NCBI RefSeq assembly: GCF_002909445.1
Contig: NZ_PPXC01000022.1
Location: 1-56,942 of the forward strand
Direction of reading: 5' to 3'
Length of the DNA: 56,942 nucleotides
DNA from: Arthrobacter glacialis
Lineage (GTDB): Bacteria; Actinomycetota; Actinomycetes; Actinomycetales; Micrococcaceae
Within the stretch, counting starts at the first letter, position 1, and every line of letters starts with the position of its first letter. Shown one piece after another: positions 7,612-15,959 of this stretch. The translations under genes were made by a program, and so were the position numbers. A model generated the notes under the pieces. The model was not told the DNA's origin, searched no databases, and was given only the letters and a program-made list of their open reading frames with translations.

Positions 7612-9615
7612 TTAGCCGTCTCCGCGCAGCTGCCTGCGGGCTGTTTCCAACTCCATCAGCTCGCGCTGTAGAAGCTGGTAGCTCTCCGGGTCAAGGGCAG
7701 GATCCATGCGTTGCAAGGCCCCCAGGCGCTCCTCCTTGAGCCGGGTGATCTGCAGTTCAAAGAGCCTGCGCAAAATATCGCGGCAGTAGCGCATCAACGT
7801 GTCTTCCCGCGTGGCGGGCAGAGGACTCAGCGCCAACTCGGCAACCAGCGATTCCAGCTCCGGCGGAACGTTGGAGCGCACAGCCTCCAGCCACTGGGAG
7901 GAAGCCTCCGCGGACTCCCCCGCCAGGGCAATGCCCTGCTGGACGGCTTTGTAGGCCGGAACCATAAACTCGGTGGCGGCAAAATGCTGCCAGTTCCCCG
8001 CCGTCAACAGCCCGGGATGCTGCAAAACCACTTCCAGCGCCTCCCGCTCCATGCGCCCCTGGGGGTCGCGCGGATCCGGGCGCACCAGGGCAGGCCTGGC
8101 GTCTGCAGCTTGCTGCGGCTCTGCTTGGTCGTCGGCAAGCTGCCCCTGTCCCCCGTGGGATGCGGATCCGCGCTGCTGCCCGACGTCGGAACGCCCCTGC
8201 GTGTTTGGCTGCCCCTGGCCGGCGGGCTGCGCATGCGCTTGGCCGGGCGCACGCACCCCCGCCTTGGCGTCCGGCTGGCTGTGGGCCCGGCGCTCGGCCG
8301 TCTTGACGGCCCGGAGAACCTCGTTCGGGTCGGCCATGCCCAGCCAGCCTGCCAGCTCTTGGCTGTACCCCATTCGGGTGGAGCCGTCGCGGATATCTGC
8401 CACGACCGGCGCCGAGGCCCGCAGGCCGTTGACCCGTCCCTCCACCGTGCTCAAGTCAAACTTCGCGAGAGTGGTGCGGATGGCGAATTCGAACAAGGGC
8501 CTGCGCGAGCGGATCAAGGCATGAACTGCCTCATCCCCCTTGCGTTGGCGAAGCTCGCAGGGGTCCGCCCCGCTTGGCTCCACTGCCACGAAAGTTTGGG
8601 CAATAAAACGTTGGTCCTCATCGAAGGCTTTCAGGGCTGCCTTCTGGCCGGCAGCGTCGCCGTCGAAGGTGAACACCACCTCCCCGCCCGTGCCGTCGTC
8701 GGATAGCAGGCGCCGGGCCACCTTGATATGGTCGGCACCAAACGCCGTTCCACACGTGGCCACGGCCGTGTCCACACCGGCCAGGTGGCACGCCATGACG
8801 TCGGTGTAGCCCTCCACCACCACCAGCTGGCGCTTGGAGGCAATGCTCTTCTTGGCCAGGTCAATCCCGTACAGCACCTGGGACTTCTTGTAGAGGGTGG
8901 TTTCCGGGGTGTTGAGGTATTTGGGGCCCTGGTCGTCGTCAAAGAGTTTCCGGGCACCAAAACCAACAGTGTCCCCGGCAATGTCGCGGATGGGCCAGAT
9001 GAGGCGGCCCCGGAAACGGTCATAGATTCCGCGATTGCCCTCGGAGAACATGCCTGTGAGCTTGAGTTCCTCCTGGGTGAAACCCTTGGCCGAAAGCTGC
9101 TTGAGCAGGGCATCCCAGCCTTGCGGGGCGAAGCCCACACCAAACCGTTCCGCGGCCTCGCGGTCAAAGCCGCGCTCGGACAAGAATGCACGGCCCGTGG
9201 CTGCGGCAGGGGTGAGCAACTGCTCACGGAAGAATTCGCCGGCGATCTTGTGTGCGTCAAGGAGGCGCTGGCGCTTGCCCACATCCTCGCGGCGCGGCCC
9301 CGTGCCGCCGTCCTCGTAGCGCAGTTCGTAGCCGATGCGGCCGGCCAATTTCTCTACAGCTTCGGAAAAGGAGATGTGATCCATCTTTTGGATGAAGGAA
9401 ATCACATCGCCGCTCTCCTGGCAGCCAAAACAATGGAAATATCCCATTTGCGGGCGTACATGGAAAGACGGGCTGCGCTCATCGTGAAAAGGACAAAGTC
9501 CCTTGTATGAACCAATTCCGGCAGATTTTAAGGTGACGTAGGCGTCAACAATTTCCTTGAGGTCGGTGCGTGTTCGCACCTCGTCAATGTCTTCTCGTTT
9601 AATTAGCCCAGCCAC
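7612..9615 (-). CDS. dnaG: DNA primase
   Basis: A 667-residue bacterial primase that makes RNA primers at the replication fork. The N-terminal CHC2 zinc ribbon uses C41, H44, C62 and C65. The RNAP-like core begins near residue 110, and the TOPRIM domain has VVVEGYTDVMACH near residue 265 and FTFDGDAAG near 315. A variable Gln/Pro/Ala-rich linker (about 440-520) leads to the C-terminal helicase-binding domain (about 525-660). The length is normal for actinobacteria. It is followed closely by the dGTPase gene upstream in the same direction, a usual actinobacterial arrangement. Confidence 0.97.
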   Translation of the reverse strand: MAGLIKREDIDEVRTRTDLKEIVDAYVTLKSAGIGSYKGLCPFHDERSPSFHVRPQMGYFHCFGCQESGDVISFIQKMDHISFSEAVEKLAGRIGYELRYEDGGTGPRREDVGKRQRLLDAHKIAGEFFREQLLTPAAATGRAFLSERGFDREAAERFGVGFAPQGWDALLKQLSAKGFTQEELKLTGMFSEGNRGIYDRFRGRLIWPIRDIAGDTVGFGARKLFDDDQGPKYLNTPETTLYKKSQVLYGIDLAKKSIASKRQLVVVEGYTDVMACHLAGVDTAVATCGTAFGADHIKVARRLLSDDGTGGEVVFTFDGDAAGQKAALKAFDEDQRFIAQTFVAVEPSGADPCELRQRKGDEAVHALIRSRRPLFEFAIRTTLAKFDLSTVEGRVNGLRASAPVVADIRDGSTRMGYSQELAGWLGMADPNEVLRAVKTAERRAHSQPDAKAGVRAPGQAHAQPAGQGQPNTQGRSDVGQQRGSASHGGQGQLADDQAEPQQAADARPALVRPDPRDPQGRMEREALEVVLQHPGLLTAGNWQHFAATEFMVPAYKAVQQGIALAGESAEASSQWLEAVRSNVPPELESLVAELALSPLPATREDTLMRYCRDILRRLFELQITRLKEERLGALQRMDPALDPESYQLLQRELMELETARRQLRGDG

Positions 9616-9651
9616 ACGGCCAGTTTACGTGAGCGCCGGCCTGCCCCTTAC

Positions 9652-10926
9652 CTACAGCAGTGTGCGTTCGGTCCCTACCAGACGCTCGTGCAGCGCCAGG
9701 GCCGATACATCCGTTAGCGACGCGATCTGGTCGATGACCACCCGAAGCCGGGCATCGTCGTCGTCCGCGTCCCGCCAATCAGAGGCGAACATGGTCTCCA
9801 GATGGGCATCTCCCGTGGCATCAAGCACCGCCACCAGCTCGCTGAGCACATCCTGCTGGCGCTGGTAGATGGGCTGGCGGTGGTCGGTGGTCATGACGAA
9901 GGTGGTGGCCAGGCCCTTCATGACAGCAATTTCCAAGGCGGTCTCATGAGGTACGACGACGTCGGCTGCGTAGCGCGCGAGGCGGTGCGTCCCATAGATG
10001 GCCTGGGTGGCGCCCACCGCGCTCTGGCAGAAGCGGCCGATCAGCTGGCTTGTCATGTCCTTCAGGGCCGCCATGGACGCACGGCTGCCGTCAGCGTGGC
10101 GAACCCACACATCGGTGGCCTCAAGCCTCTGCAGGGCAGCATCGATCTCTGCTGTGTCCACTGTTGGCAGGTACCACTGTTGGGTGTAGCCCAGAACTCT
10201 TTTGCGCTGGTCCTGGTTGGCCAGCCATTTGAGCTGCACGTGGCCGGCCACAATGGCATCCTCCACGTCATGGACCGAGTAGGAGATGTCATCGGAGAGG
10301 TCCATGACCTGCGCCTCAATGCAGCTCTTGCCCTGGGGCGCTCCCTCCCGCAGCCAGGCGAAGACGGGAAGATCGTCGGCATAGGCGCCAAACTTGCTGG
10401 TCCGCAGGCCGTCAATCAAGGGCGCATCCGTAGCAAGCCACGGGTACTTGGACGCCGCATCCAAGGAAGCCCTGCTCAGGTTCAGGCCTGCGGAGCCGCC
10501 GGTGGAGGTGAGCACCTTGGACTCAAGCCGGGTCAAAAGGCGCAGCGTCTGCGCGTTGCCCTCGAAGCCGCCAATGGTGTGGGAGAGATCGTTCAGCACG
10601 GATTCGCCATTGTGCCCAAAGGGCGGGTGGCCAAGATCGTGCGCGAGGCAGGCGGTGTCGACAACGTCCGGGTCGCAGCCCAGCACGCGGCCAAGTTCGC
10701 GGCCAATCTGGGCCACTTCCAGGCTGTGGGTGAGGCGGGTGCGGACAAAGTCATCGGTGTCCGGGGCCACCACCTGCGTCTTGGCACCGAGGCGGCGTAG
10801 CGCGGACGAGTGCAGCACCCGGGCCCTGTCCCGCTCAAACACGGTGCGGAAACTGGTTTTTGGTGCCTCTTGCACCCACCGTTGCTCATCATGGGGCAAG
10901 TACACTGACTGCGAATCTGAGGACAT
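9652..10926 (-). CDS. dgt: dGTPase (deoxyguanosinetriphosphate triphosphohydrolase)
   Basis: A 424-residue HD-domain nucleotide triphosphohydrolase that cleaves dGTP, and probably other dNTPs, to the nucleoside and triphosphate. The metal-binding pattern is seen as RTRLTHSLEVAQ (H near residue 70) and CLAHDLGHPPFGHNGE (HD near 93-94). An upstream GTG at 10992 would add 22 residues, but it has no ribosome binding site and the added residues are not family-like, so I use ATG 10926. It lies 36 bases upstream of dnaG and probably shares its transcript. Confidence 0.9.
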   Translation of the reverse strand: MSSDSQSVYLPHDEQRWVQEAPKTSFRTVFERDRARVLHSSALRRLGAKTQVVAPDTDDFVRTRLTHSLEVAQIGRELGRVLGCDPDVVDTACLAHDLGHPPFGHNGESVLNDLSHTIGGFEGNAQTLRLLTRLESKVLTSTGGSAGLNLSRASLDAASKYPWLATDAPLIDGLRTSKFGAYADDLPVFAWLREGAPQGKSCIEAQVMDLSDDISYSVHDVEDAIVAGHVQLKWLANQDQRKRVLGYTQQWYLPTVDTAEIDAALQRLEATDVWVRHADGSRASMAALKDMTSQLIGRFCQSAVGATQAIYGTHRLARYAADVVVPHETALEIAVMKGLATTFVMTTDHRQPIYQRQQDVLSELVAVLDATGDAHLETMFASDWRDADDDDARLRVVIDQIASLTDVSALALHERLVGTERTLL

Positions 10927-10991
10927 GTTCCCAAGTTTAGGGCCAACTCCACCGTACTCAGGGACATTGTGCACAGGGCTGAGGGCGCTCA

Positions 10992-11064
10992 CGTCACGCG
11001 CGCAGCAACGGTGGGGGCTGGCGGCGTGGCCAACTCGTCACGCGCGCAGCGACGGTGGGGGCTG
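10992..11064. repeat. Imperfect 44-bp tandem repeat next to palindromic element
   Basis: Two units, starting at 10992 and 11036, share a stretch including CGTCACGCGCGCAGC and ACGGTGGGGGCTGGCGGCG. The second runs directly into the palindromic element at 11065. The ACGGTGGGGGCTGGCG segment also precedes the second palindromic element near 25604, so it appears to be part of a composite repeat and not unique sequence. Confidence 0.6.
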
Positions 11065-11165
11065 GCGGCGGGGCTGGTGTTTTCGAAGGCGACGTAAAGG
11101 AGACCCCAAAGGCCGCCCGCGGCCGACGGGTCGGATATTCGCCGAGGAAATGCCAGCCCCGCCGC
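11065..11165. repeat. Palindromic intergenic element, copy 1
   Basis: About 101 bases with imperfect inverted ends: the first ~28 bases (from GCGGCGGGGCTGG) are repeated in inverted form at the right end (ending at 11165). A conserved core at 11087-11134 holds a perfect inner palindrome GGCCGCCCGCGGCC (11111-11124). The core matches the core at 25654-25701 in 46 of 48 positions by eye. It lies 26 bases past the stop codon of the dihydrouridine synthase gene. No reading frame of note is inside. It looks like a MITE or REP-type element; I do not know a named family. Confidence 0.75.
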
Positions 11166-11190
11166 AGGGCGAAGCGCGGGCGACGCGGCG

Positions 11191-12372
11191 TTAGCCGCCG
11201 GAGACGTCCAGTTCTGCGCCCACGAGCTCCACTTTTTGCGAGCCGCTCAGGGTGCGCTCATTGAGCCAACCCTCGGGTAGTGCCGTGCGCTTGGGAGTGC
11301 CGGCGCGGCCACGGGGGCCCTCGGCGTCGACGCCCGGGTATGGGGAGTCCATGTCGAGCGTATCGAGCAGTCCGCGCAAAACTTCAAGGGTGGGCACTGC
11401 AGACAGTTGCGCGCGGAGCTCGCCGCCCACAACGTAGCCCTTGAAGTACCAGGCCATGTGCTTGCGGATGTCGCGCAGGGCCTTGTTTTCGTCGTCGAAC
11501 GTGTCAACGAGGAGTTCTGCATGGCGGTACACAGCTGCGGAAACCTCGGCCAGCCCGGGCTTGTGCCGGGTGTCGCTGCCCTCAAAGGCCGCCATCAAAT
11601 CGGCAAACAACCAGGGACGCCCCTGGCAGCCGCGGCCCACCACCACGCCGTCCACACCTGTCTGGCGGACCATGGCAATAGCATCCTCGGCGCTCCAAAT
11701 GTCACCATTGCCCAACACGGGAACATCCGGCAGTGCCTCGCGCAACCGCGCAATAGCATCCCAGTCGGCTTTGCCCGAGTAGAACTGGTTGGCCGTGCGC
11801 CCGTGCAAGGCCACTGCGGCAACACCGGAGTCGCGGGCTATGCGGCCGGCTTCCAAATAGGTTAGGTGGTCATCGTCGATGCCCTTGCGCATCTTGATGG
11901 TCAAGGGGATGCCACCCTTGGAGGCCTCCCGGACAGCCGTCTGCACAATGGCGGTGAACAGATCGATCTTCCACGGCAGCGCCGCGCCGCCACCACGGCG
12001 GGTTACCTTGGCCACGGGGCAGCCAAAGTTCAAGTCAATGTGGTCCGCATGGTCTTCCTCGACCAGCATACGCACGGCCTTGCCCACTGTTTCGGGGTCC
12101 ACGCCATACAGCTGAACGGAGCGAATCTTCTCATCCTCGTCATGGCTGATCAGGCGCATGGACTCGGGTGTGCGCTCCACCAGGGCACGTGAGGTGACCA
12201 TTTCGGAGACAAAAACGCCACCACCGTGCTCGCGGCAGAGGCGGCGGAAGGCGGTGTTGGTGATCCCGGCCATGGGGGCAAGCACTACCGGGGTGTTCAC
12301 GGTGATGTTGCCAAGTTTCAGGGGCGGGAGGTCCAGTTTGGTGTCGCTGGTGGGGATATCTGTAACAGTCAC
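11191..12372 (-). CDS. dusB: tRNA-dihydrouridine synthase (DusB type)
   Basis: A 393-residue FMN-dependent enzyme that reduces uridine to dihydrouridine in the D-loop of tRNA. Seen are the FMN-barrel start VVLAPMAGITNTAFRRLCRE (about residues 30-49), the catalytic Cys motif LNFGCPVAKVTRRGGGAAL (Cys near 119), VLGNGDIW, and GRGCQGRPWLF (near 250). The C-terminal helical domain contains MAWYFKG. The length agrees with actinobacterial DusB. It stands alone, with a palindromic element downstream. Confidence 0.93.
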   Translation of the reverse strand: MTVTDIPTSDTKLDLPPLKLGNITVNTPVVLAPMAGITNTAFRRLCREHGGGVFVSEMVTSRALVERTPESMRLISHDEDEKIRSVQLYGVDPETVGKAVRMLVEEDHADHIDLNFGCPVAKVTRRGGGAALPWKIDLFTAIVQTAVREASKGGIPLTIKMRKGIDDDHLTYLEAGRIARDSGVAAVALHGRTANQFYSGKADWDAIARLREALPDVPVLGNGDIWSAEDAIAMVRQTGVDGVVVGRGCQGRPWLFADLMAAFEGSDTRHKPGLAEVSAAVYRHAELLVDTFDDENKALRDIRKHMAWYFKGYVVGGELRAQLSAVPTLEVLRGLLDTLDMDSPYPGVDAEGPRGRAGTPKRTALPEGWLNERTLSGSQKVELVGAELDVSGG

Positions 12373-12487
12373 CGTTCAATTCTCTCAAATCCGTGCAAAT
12401 TAAGCGCCCGCGCTCCGGCGAGCGATGCATCACCCTCGATTCCCGGGCCGCCGCCCGCTCCCGAGCGCACCGATTCCGTCCACTCCC

Positions 12488-12539
12488 GAGTGCGCAGATA
12501 GTGCGAGTTGCGGCGCTTGAAGTCGCAGTATCTGCGCTC
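12488..12539. repeat. REP-like hairpin beginning GAGTGCGCAG
   Basis: The left arm (12488-12509) and right arm (12520-12539) pair over about 18 bases with two mismatches, around a short GC-rich loop. The left arm begins GAGTGCGCAG, as does the hairpin at 35799-35856. It sits in a divergent intergenic region, so it is not an obvious terminator for either neighbour. Confidence 0.5.
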
Positions 12540-12631
12540 TCATCTTGGCGGCCGCCCCCAGACTCGATCCCTCCTCTCAGTGAACAAGCTCACGCCGCCA
12601 CGAGTAAATTCTGCCCTCACATTATTGCTAG

Positions 12632-12645
12632 ACTGACTGGTCAGT
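12632..12645. promoter_or_regulatory. Putative TetR operator upstream of the ABC-YhgE-TetR operon
   Basis: The 14-base dyad ACTGACTGGTCAGT is a 6-2-6 palindrome, of a kind typical for TetR/AcrR-family operators. It lies about 155 bases ahead of the GTG start at 12800, where a promoter would be expected. The operon's last gene (15960) encodes a TetR regulator, so autoregulation is a reasonable inference. Confidence 0.5.
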
Positions 12646-12799
12646 ACAAAGAATTGCGATGAACCGGATTAACCTCAACAACAACGGCTGGCCGGATCCG
12701 GAGTTCAGATTCGTAATTCGCCACGAATTCAGTTCCGTCCGGGATCAGCACGATCCCGAACGGAACACCGAAAAAATTGCCTCACACGAAGGAACCCCT

Positions 12800-13540
12800 G
12801 TGCAGATTCACGCCAACAACCTTGCGCTGTCAGCAGGCCGCGGCCCTGTTTACGGCCCTCTCACCTTTGAACTTGACGGCGGCCTCAACGTGCTCCGCGG
12901 CGACGCCGGAAGCGGGCGGACATCACTGCTGCTGACCTTGGCTGGCCGCATGAAGCACCAGGACGGAAGCCTCCAGGTGGGCGGACATGAACTGCCCCAG
13001 AAACTGCGCGCAGTCCAAAAGATCAGTTCGGTTGCCGGTTTCGACGGCATTGACGAGCTCGAGGAGTCGGTCACAGTAGGCGCGGCCCTGAAAGAACGCC
13101 TCGCGTGGATCTCCCCCTGGTGGTCCCGGGTGCGCAAACTCAACGATGTGGACGTGGCAGAAATCTGCGCCCCCACCTTTGGCGGCGAGCCCATCCCCCA
13201 TGCCAACACCGTCATCTGGGATCTGAGCGACACGCAGGCGTTCCTGCTTCGCATTGCCCTGGCCATGATGAGCAACCCCTCCGTCCTCTTGGTGGATGAT
13301 CTGGAACAAATCCGCAACAGTGACTCCCGCACCATCATCTGGGACCGTCTGGCCCACCTTGCCGGCGCTGGCACGGACGTGGTGGTTTCCGCCTCTTCCC
13401 TGGACGCGCAGCTCTGGGACCAACTGGACATCGCGCCGAACGTGGTGGACATCAGCACCCACCAAAGCGCCCCCGGACCCCAGGAATCCGCAGAATCAGT
13501 AACACCATCACAGCAAGAATTGATCGAGGAGACCGTCTAA
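12800..13540 (+). CDS. Degenerate ABC ATPase associated with YhgE/Pip exporter
   Basis: A 246-residue ABC-type ATP-binding protein. The P-loop reads GDAGSGRTS (residues 34-42), with Arg40 where Walker A Lys is expected. The Walker B-like segment VLLVDDLE has Asp where the catalytic Glu usually sits, and the signature motif is weak (WDLSDTQAFLLRIA). ATP hydrolysis may therefore be poor or absent. Start choice: GTG 12800 has GAAGGA at 12788-12793, six bases ahead; the longer frame from 12659 adds an unconserved leader. The stop codon abuts the next gene's ATG, so it is coupled to the YhgE/Pip protein and presumably energises or gates it. Confidence 0.78.
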   Translation: MQIHANNLALSAGRGPVYGPLTFELDGGLNVLRGDAGSGRTSLLLTLAGRMKHQDGSLQVGGHELPQKLRAVQKISSVAGFDGIDELEESVTVGAALKERLAWISPWWSRVRKLNDVDVAEICAPTFGGEPIPHANTVIWDLSDTQAFLLRIALAMMSNPSVLLVDDLEQIRNSDSRTIIWDRLAHLAGAGTDVVVSASSLDAQLWDQLDIAPNVVDISTHQSAPGPQESAESVTPSQQELIEETV

Positions 13541-15889
13541 ATGTTTGCCTTTTTATCCTCCGGCACTGAACTGAGCCGGTTCAAGCGCGGCAAGATGCCC
13601 AAGATTGCCGTTGCCGTGATGCTGTTCATTCCGCTGATCTACGGCGCCCTGTACCTGTGGGCGTTCCAAGCACCGGACAAGCACATGGATGGGCTACCCG
13701 TGGCCCTGGTCAACCAAGACGTGGGTGCCACCAATGGCGGCGAATCCGTGCATGCCGGCCAGGACCTGACCACCAAGCTGCTCGATGGCATGGACCTGAA
13801 GTGGGAGCAGACGGACTCCGACGGTGCCGCGCAGGGCGTGGCCAGCGGCAAGTACTACTTCGCCCTGACCATCCCCCGCGAATTCTCCGCCAACGCCGTC
13901 TCTGTGGGCACCGACAAGCCAGCCCAGACCATGCTGGATGTCCAGTTCAACGATTCCAACAACTTCCTCTCCAGCGTCTTGGGCAAGCAGGCCATGGCCC
14001 AGGTCCGTGACGCCGTCTCCGAGCAGCTGGGCGAGCAAACCTCCTCCACACTGCTGGTGGGCTTGCACGACGCCGGAGCCGGGCTGCGTGCCGCGGCCGA
14101 TGGTTCCGCTGAAGTCACCGAGGGCATCGGCACGGCCAAGGACGGTGCCGGGAAGCTGGTGGTTGGCATGAAGGCGTTGGCCAGCGGCTCGGTGACCCTG
14201 AACAATGGTGCGCTTGCGCTCTCCGACGGCGCCTCTGCCCTCTCCAACGGCGTCAACACGCTGGCCGGCGGGGCAGCAACCTTGAACACCGGGGCGTCAT
14301 CTCTTTCGGCGGGAGCCGGTTCGCTGGCGGCAGGGATGGGACAGCTGAACACCGGTGCCACCCAGCTGGCAGCCGGCAGCAACACCCTTGCAGTCGGAAC
14401 CGGCCAGCTGGCCACCAGTTTGACCGGTTCCATCCCGGATGCGCAGAAATTGGATCAGGGCGCGGCCTCCCTGTCGGCCAGTGCGGGAACCCTGTCCGCG
14501 AGCGCAGCCAAACTGTCCGGATCAGCAAACACTTTGGCCACGAGTGCCGATGCTGTGGCTGCCGGTGCCGCCCAAACCTCAGCCCAGCTGGCCAAACTGA
14601 TCGCCAGTACTGAAAGTCTGCCGCCGGGAACCCCAGCGAGCGCACTGCTGGACAGCCTGAAGCAACTCCAGTCCGATGCTGCCTCCCCCGTAGCGGCAGG
14701 TGCCGGCACCTTGGCGGCAGGTGCGCAAGCACTCTCAGCCGATGGGACCACTCCCCTGTCCGCGGGCGCTGCCAAGCTGTCCGCCGGTGCGGATGCGGTT
14801 TCTGTAGGCGTCACCAAGCTCTCCACGGGTGTCAGCGATGCGGCGGCAGGTGCCGACAAGCTCGCCAAGGGCGCCACCACGCTGAATACGGGTGCGGCCA
14901 CGCTGGCCAAGGGCGTCCAAAGCGCGGCAACGGGTTCTACCGATGTGGCTGACGGTGCCGCCAAGGTTTCCGGCGGAGCGGCAGCCCTCTCCACGGGCGC
15001 CGGCACTGCCAAGGACGGCGCCGCGGCGCTGGCCACCGGTGCAGGCACGTTGAGCAACGGCACCTCTGAGCTGTCAACAGGCACCGGGACGCTGCTGGAG
15101 GGTGGAACTTCACTGTCCGCAGGCGCCGAGAAGCTCGCCGCCGGCAGCCAGCAGCTCACTGACAAACTGGACGACGGCGGCAAGGCCATCCCCAACGATT
15201 CAGCCGATCTGCTGGAACAAAAGTCGCAGGTTTTGGCGGCCCCCGTGGCCGTGAACTCGCAGTGGTCCAATGAGTCCAAGAGTTTTGGTGAGGGTTTTGC
15301 CCCGTTCTTCATTGCGCTGGCCACCTTTGTGGGCGCCTTGATTTCCTGGCTGTTGCTGCGCGCCTTGCCCACCAGGGCCCTGGCCGCCGGAGCTAATGGC
15401 CTGCGGAGCGTTTTGACGGGCCTGCTGCCTGCCTTGGCCATTGGCTTGGGCCAAGTGTTGATCATGATGGCCGTGCTGCTGTGGGGCCTGGACATGAAAC
15501 CGGTCTACCCCGTGGCCATGGCTGCGTTCATCTACCTGACAACCGTGGCGTTCCTTGCTTTGCAGCAAATGTTCATCATTGTTTTTGGCACGGCTACAGG
15601 GCGTGTGGTCAGCCTGGTGCTCCTGATGCTGCAGCTGAGCTCCTCCGGTGGAACCTACCCGGTGGAAACCACGCCCGGTTTCTTCCAGGCACTTCACCCC
15701 TTCATGCCGGCCACGTATGTGGTGAGTGGACTTAGGGAGCTGATGACTGGTGGAATAGACTCCCGGTTGTGGATCTCGGTGGCATTCCTTGCTGCACTTG
15801 CACTGGGATCGGTGGCTGTCAGCTCGTTCTGTGCCGGCCGCCAGCGTGTCTTCTCCATCAAGCGCCTGCATCCTGAGCTGGAGATGTAA
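13541..15889 (+). CDS. YhgE/Pip-family membrane exporter with LxxGA repeats
   Basis: A 782-residue protein with an N-terminal membrane helix (about residues 20-45), a large extracytoplasmic region, and about six C-terminal helices with an ABC-2-type permease layout (about 585-770). The extracytoplasmic region carries a long run of degenerate 7- and 14-residue repeats, such as LSAGAGSLAAGMGQLNTGA, from about 180 to 540. These suit a long coiled or helical stalk. YhgE/Pip proteins include phage-infection proteins and Esx/WXG- or lipid-related exporters. The gene directly follows the ABC ATPase and precedes a TetR gene. The substrate is unknown; it may be the lipid product of the nearby polyketide operon. 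Confidence 0.85.
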   Translation: MFAFLSSGTELSRFKRGKMPKIAVAVMLFIPLIYGALYLWAFQAPDKHMDGLPVALVNQDVGATNGGESVHAGQDLTTKLLDGMDLKWEQTDSDGAAQGVASGKYYFALTIPREFSANAVSVGTDKPAQTMLDVQFNDSNNFLSSVLGKQAMAQVRDAVSEQLGEQTSSTLLVGLHDAGAGLRAAADGSAEVTEGIGTAKDGAGKLVVGMKALASGSVTLNNGALALSDGASALSNGVNTLAGGAATLNTGASSLSAGAGSLAAGMGQLNTGATQLAAGSNTLAVGTGQLATSLTGSIPDAQKLDQGAASLSASAGTLSASAAKLSGSANTLATSADAVAAGAAQTSAQLAKLIASTESLPPGTPASALLDSLKQLQSDAASPVAAGAGTLAAGAQALSADGTTPLSAGAAKLSAGADAVSVGVTKLSTGVSDAAAGADKLAKGATTLNTGAATLAKGVQSAATGSTDVADGAAKVSGGAAALSTGAGTAKDGAAALATGAGTLSNGTSELSTGTGTLLEGGTSLSAGAEKLAAGSQQLTDKLDDGGKAIPNDSADLLEQKSQVLAAPVAVNSQWSNESKSFGEGFAPFFIALATFVGALISWLLLRALPTRALAAGANGLRSVLTGLLPALAIGLGQVLIMMAVLLWGLDMKPVYPVAMAAFIYLTTVAFLALQQMFIIVFGTATGRVVSLVLLMLQLSSSGGTYPVETTPGFFQALHPFMPATYVVSGLRELMTGGIDSRLWISVAFLAALALGSVAVSSFCAGRQRVFSIKRLHPELEM

Positions 15890-15959
15890 GTAACCGCGTT
15901 GGCCTCCGGCCCACGTACCAGCCACGCCCGTGCCAGCCCAAGAAAACTAAGGAACCCCC

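Larger units (their letters stand above)
12373..12799. other. Divergent intergenic region between dusB and the ABC gene
   Basis: 427 bases without a supportable gene. It holds a long imperfect hairpin at 12488-12539 and a TetR-type palindrome at 12632-12645. An open frame from 12659 reads into the ABC gene, but its first 47 residues are not family-like, so the gene start is placed at 12800. The stretch probably carries the promoters of both flanking transcripts. Confidence 0.6.

Noticed and set aside
14455-15495. 346-residue open frame opposite the YhgE/Pip repeats
   Set aside because: Its Ala/Pro/Ser-rich pattern is the complement of the LxxGA repeats, and it has no domain of its own.
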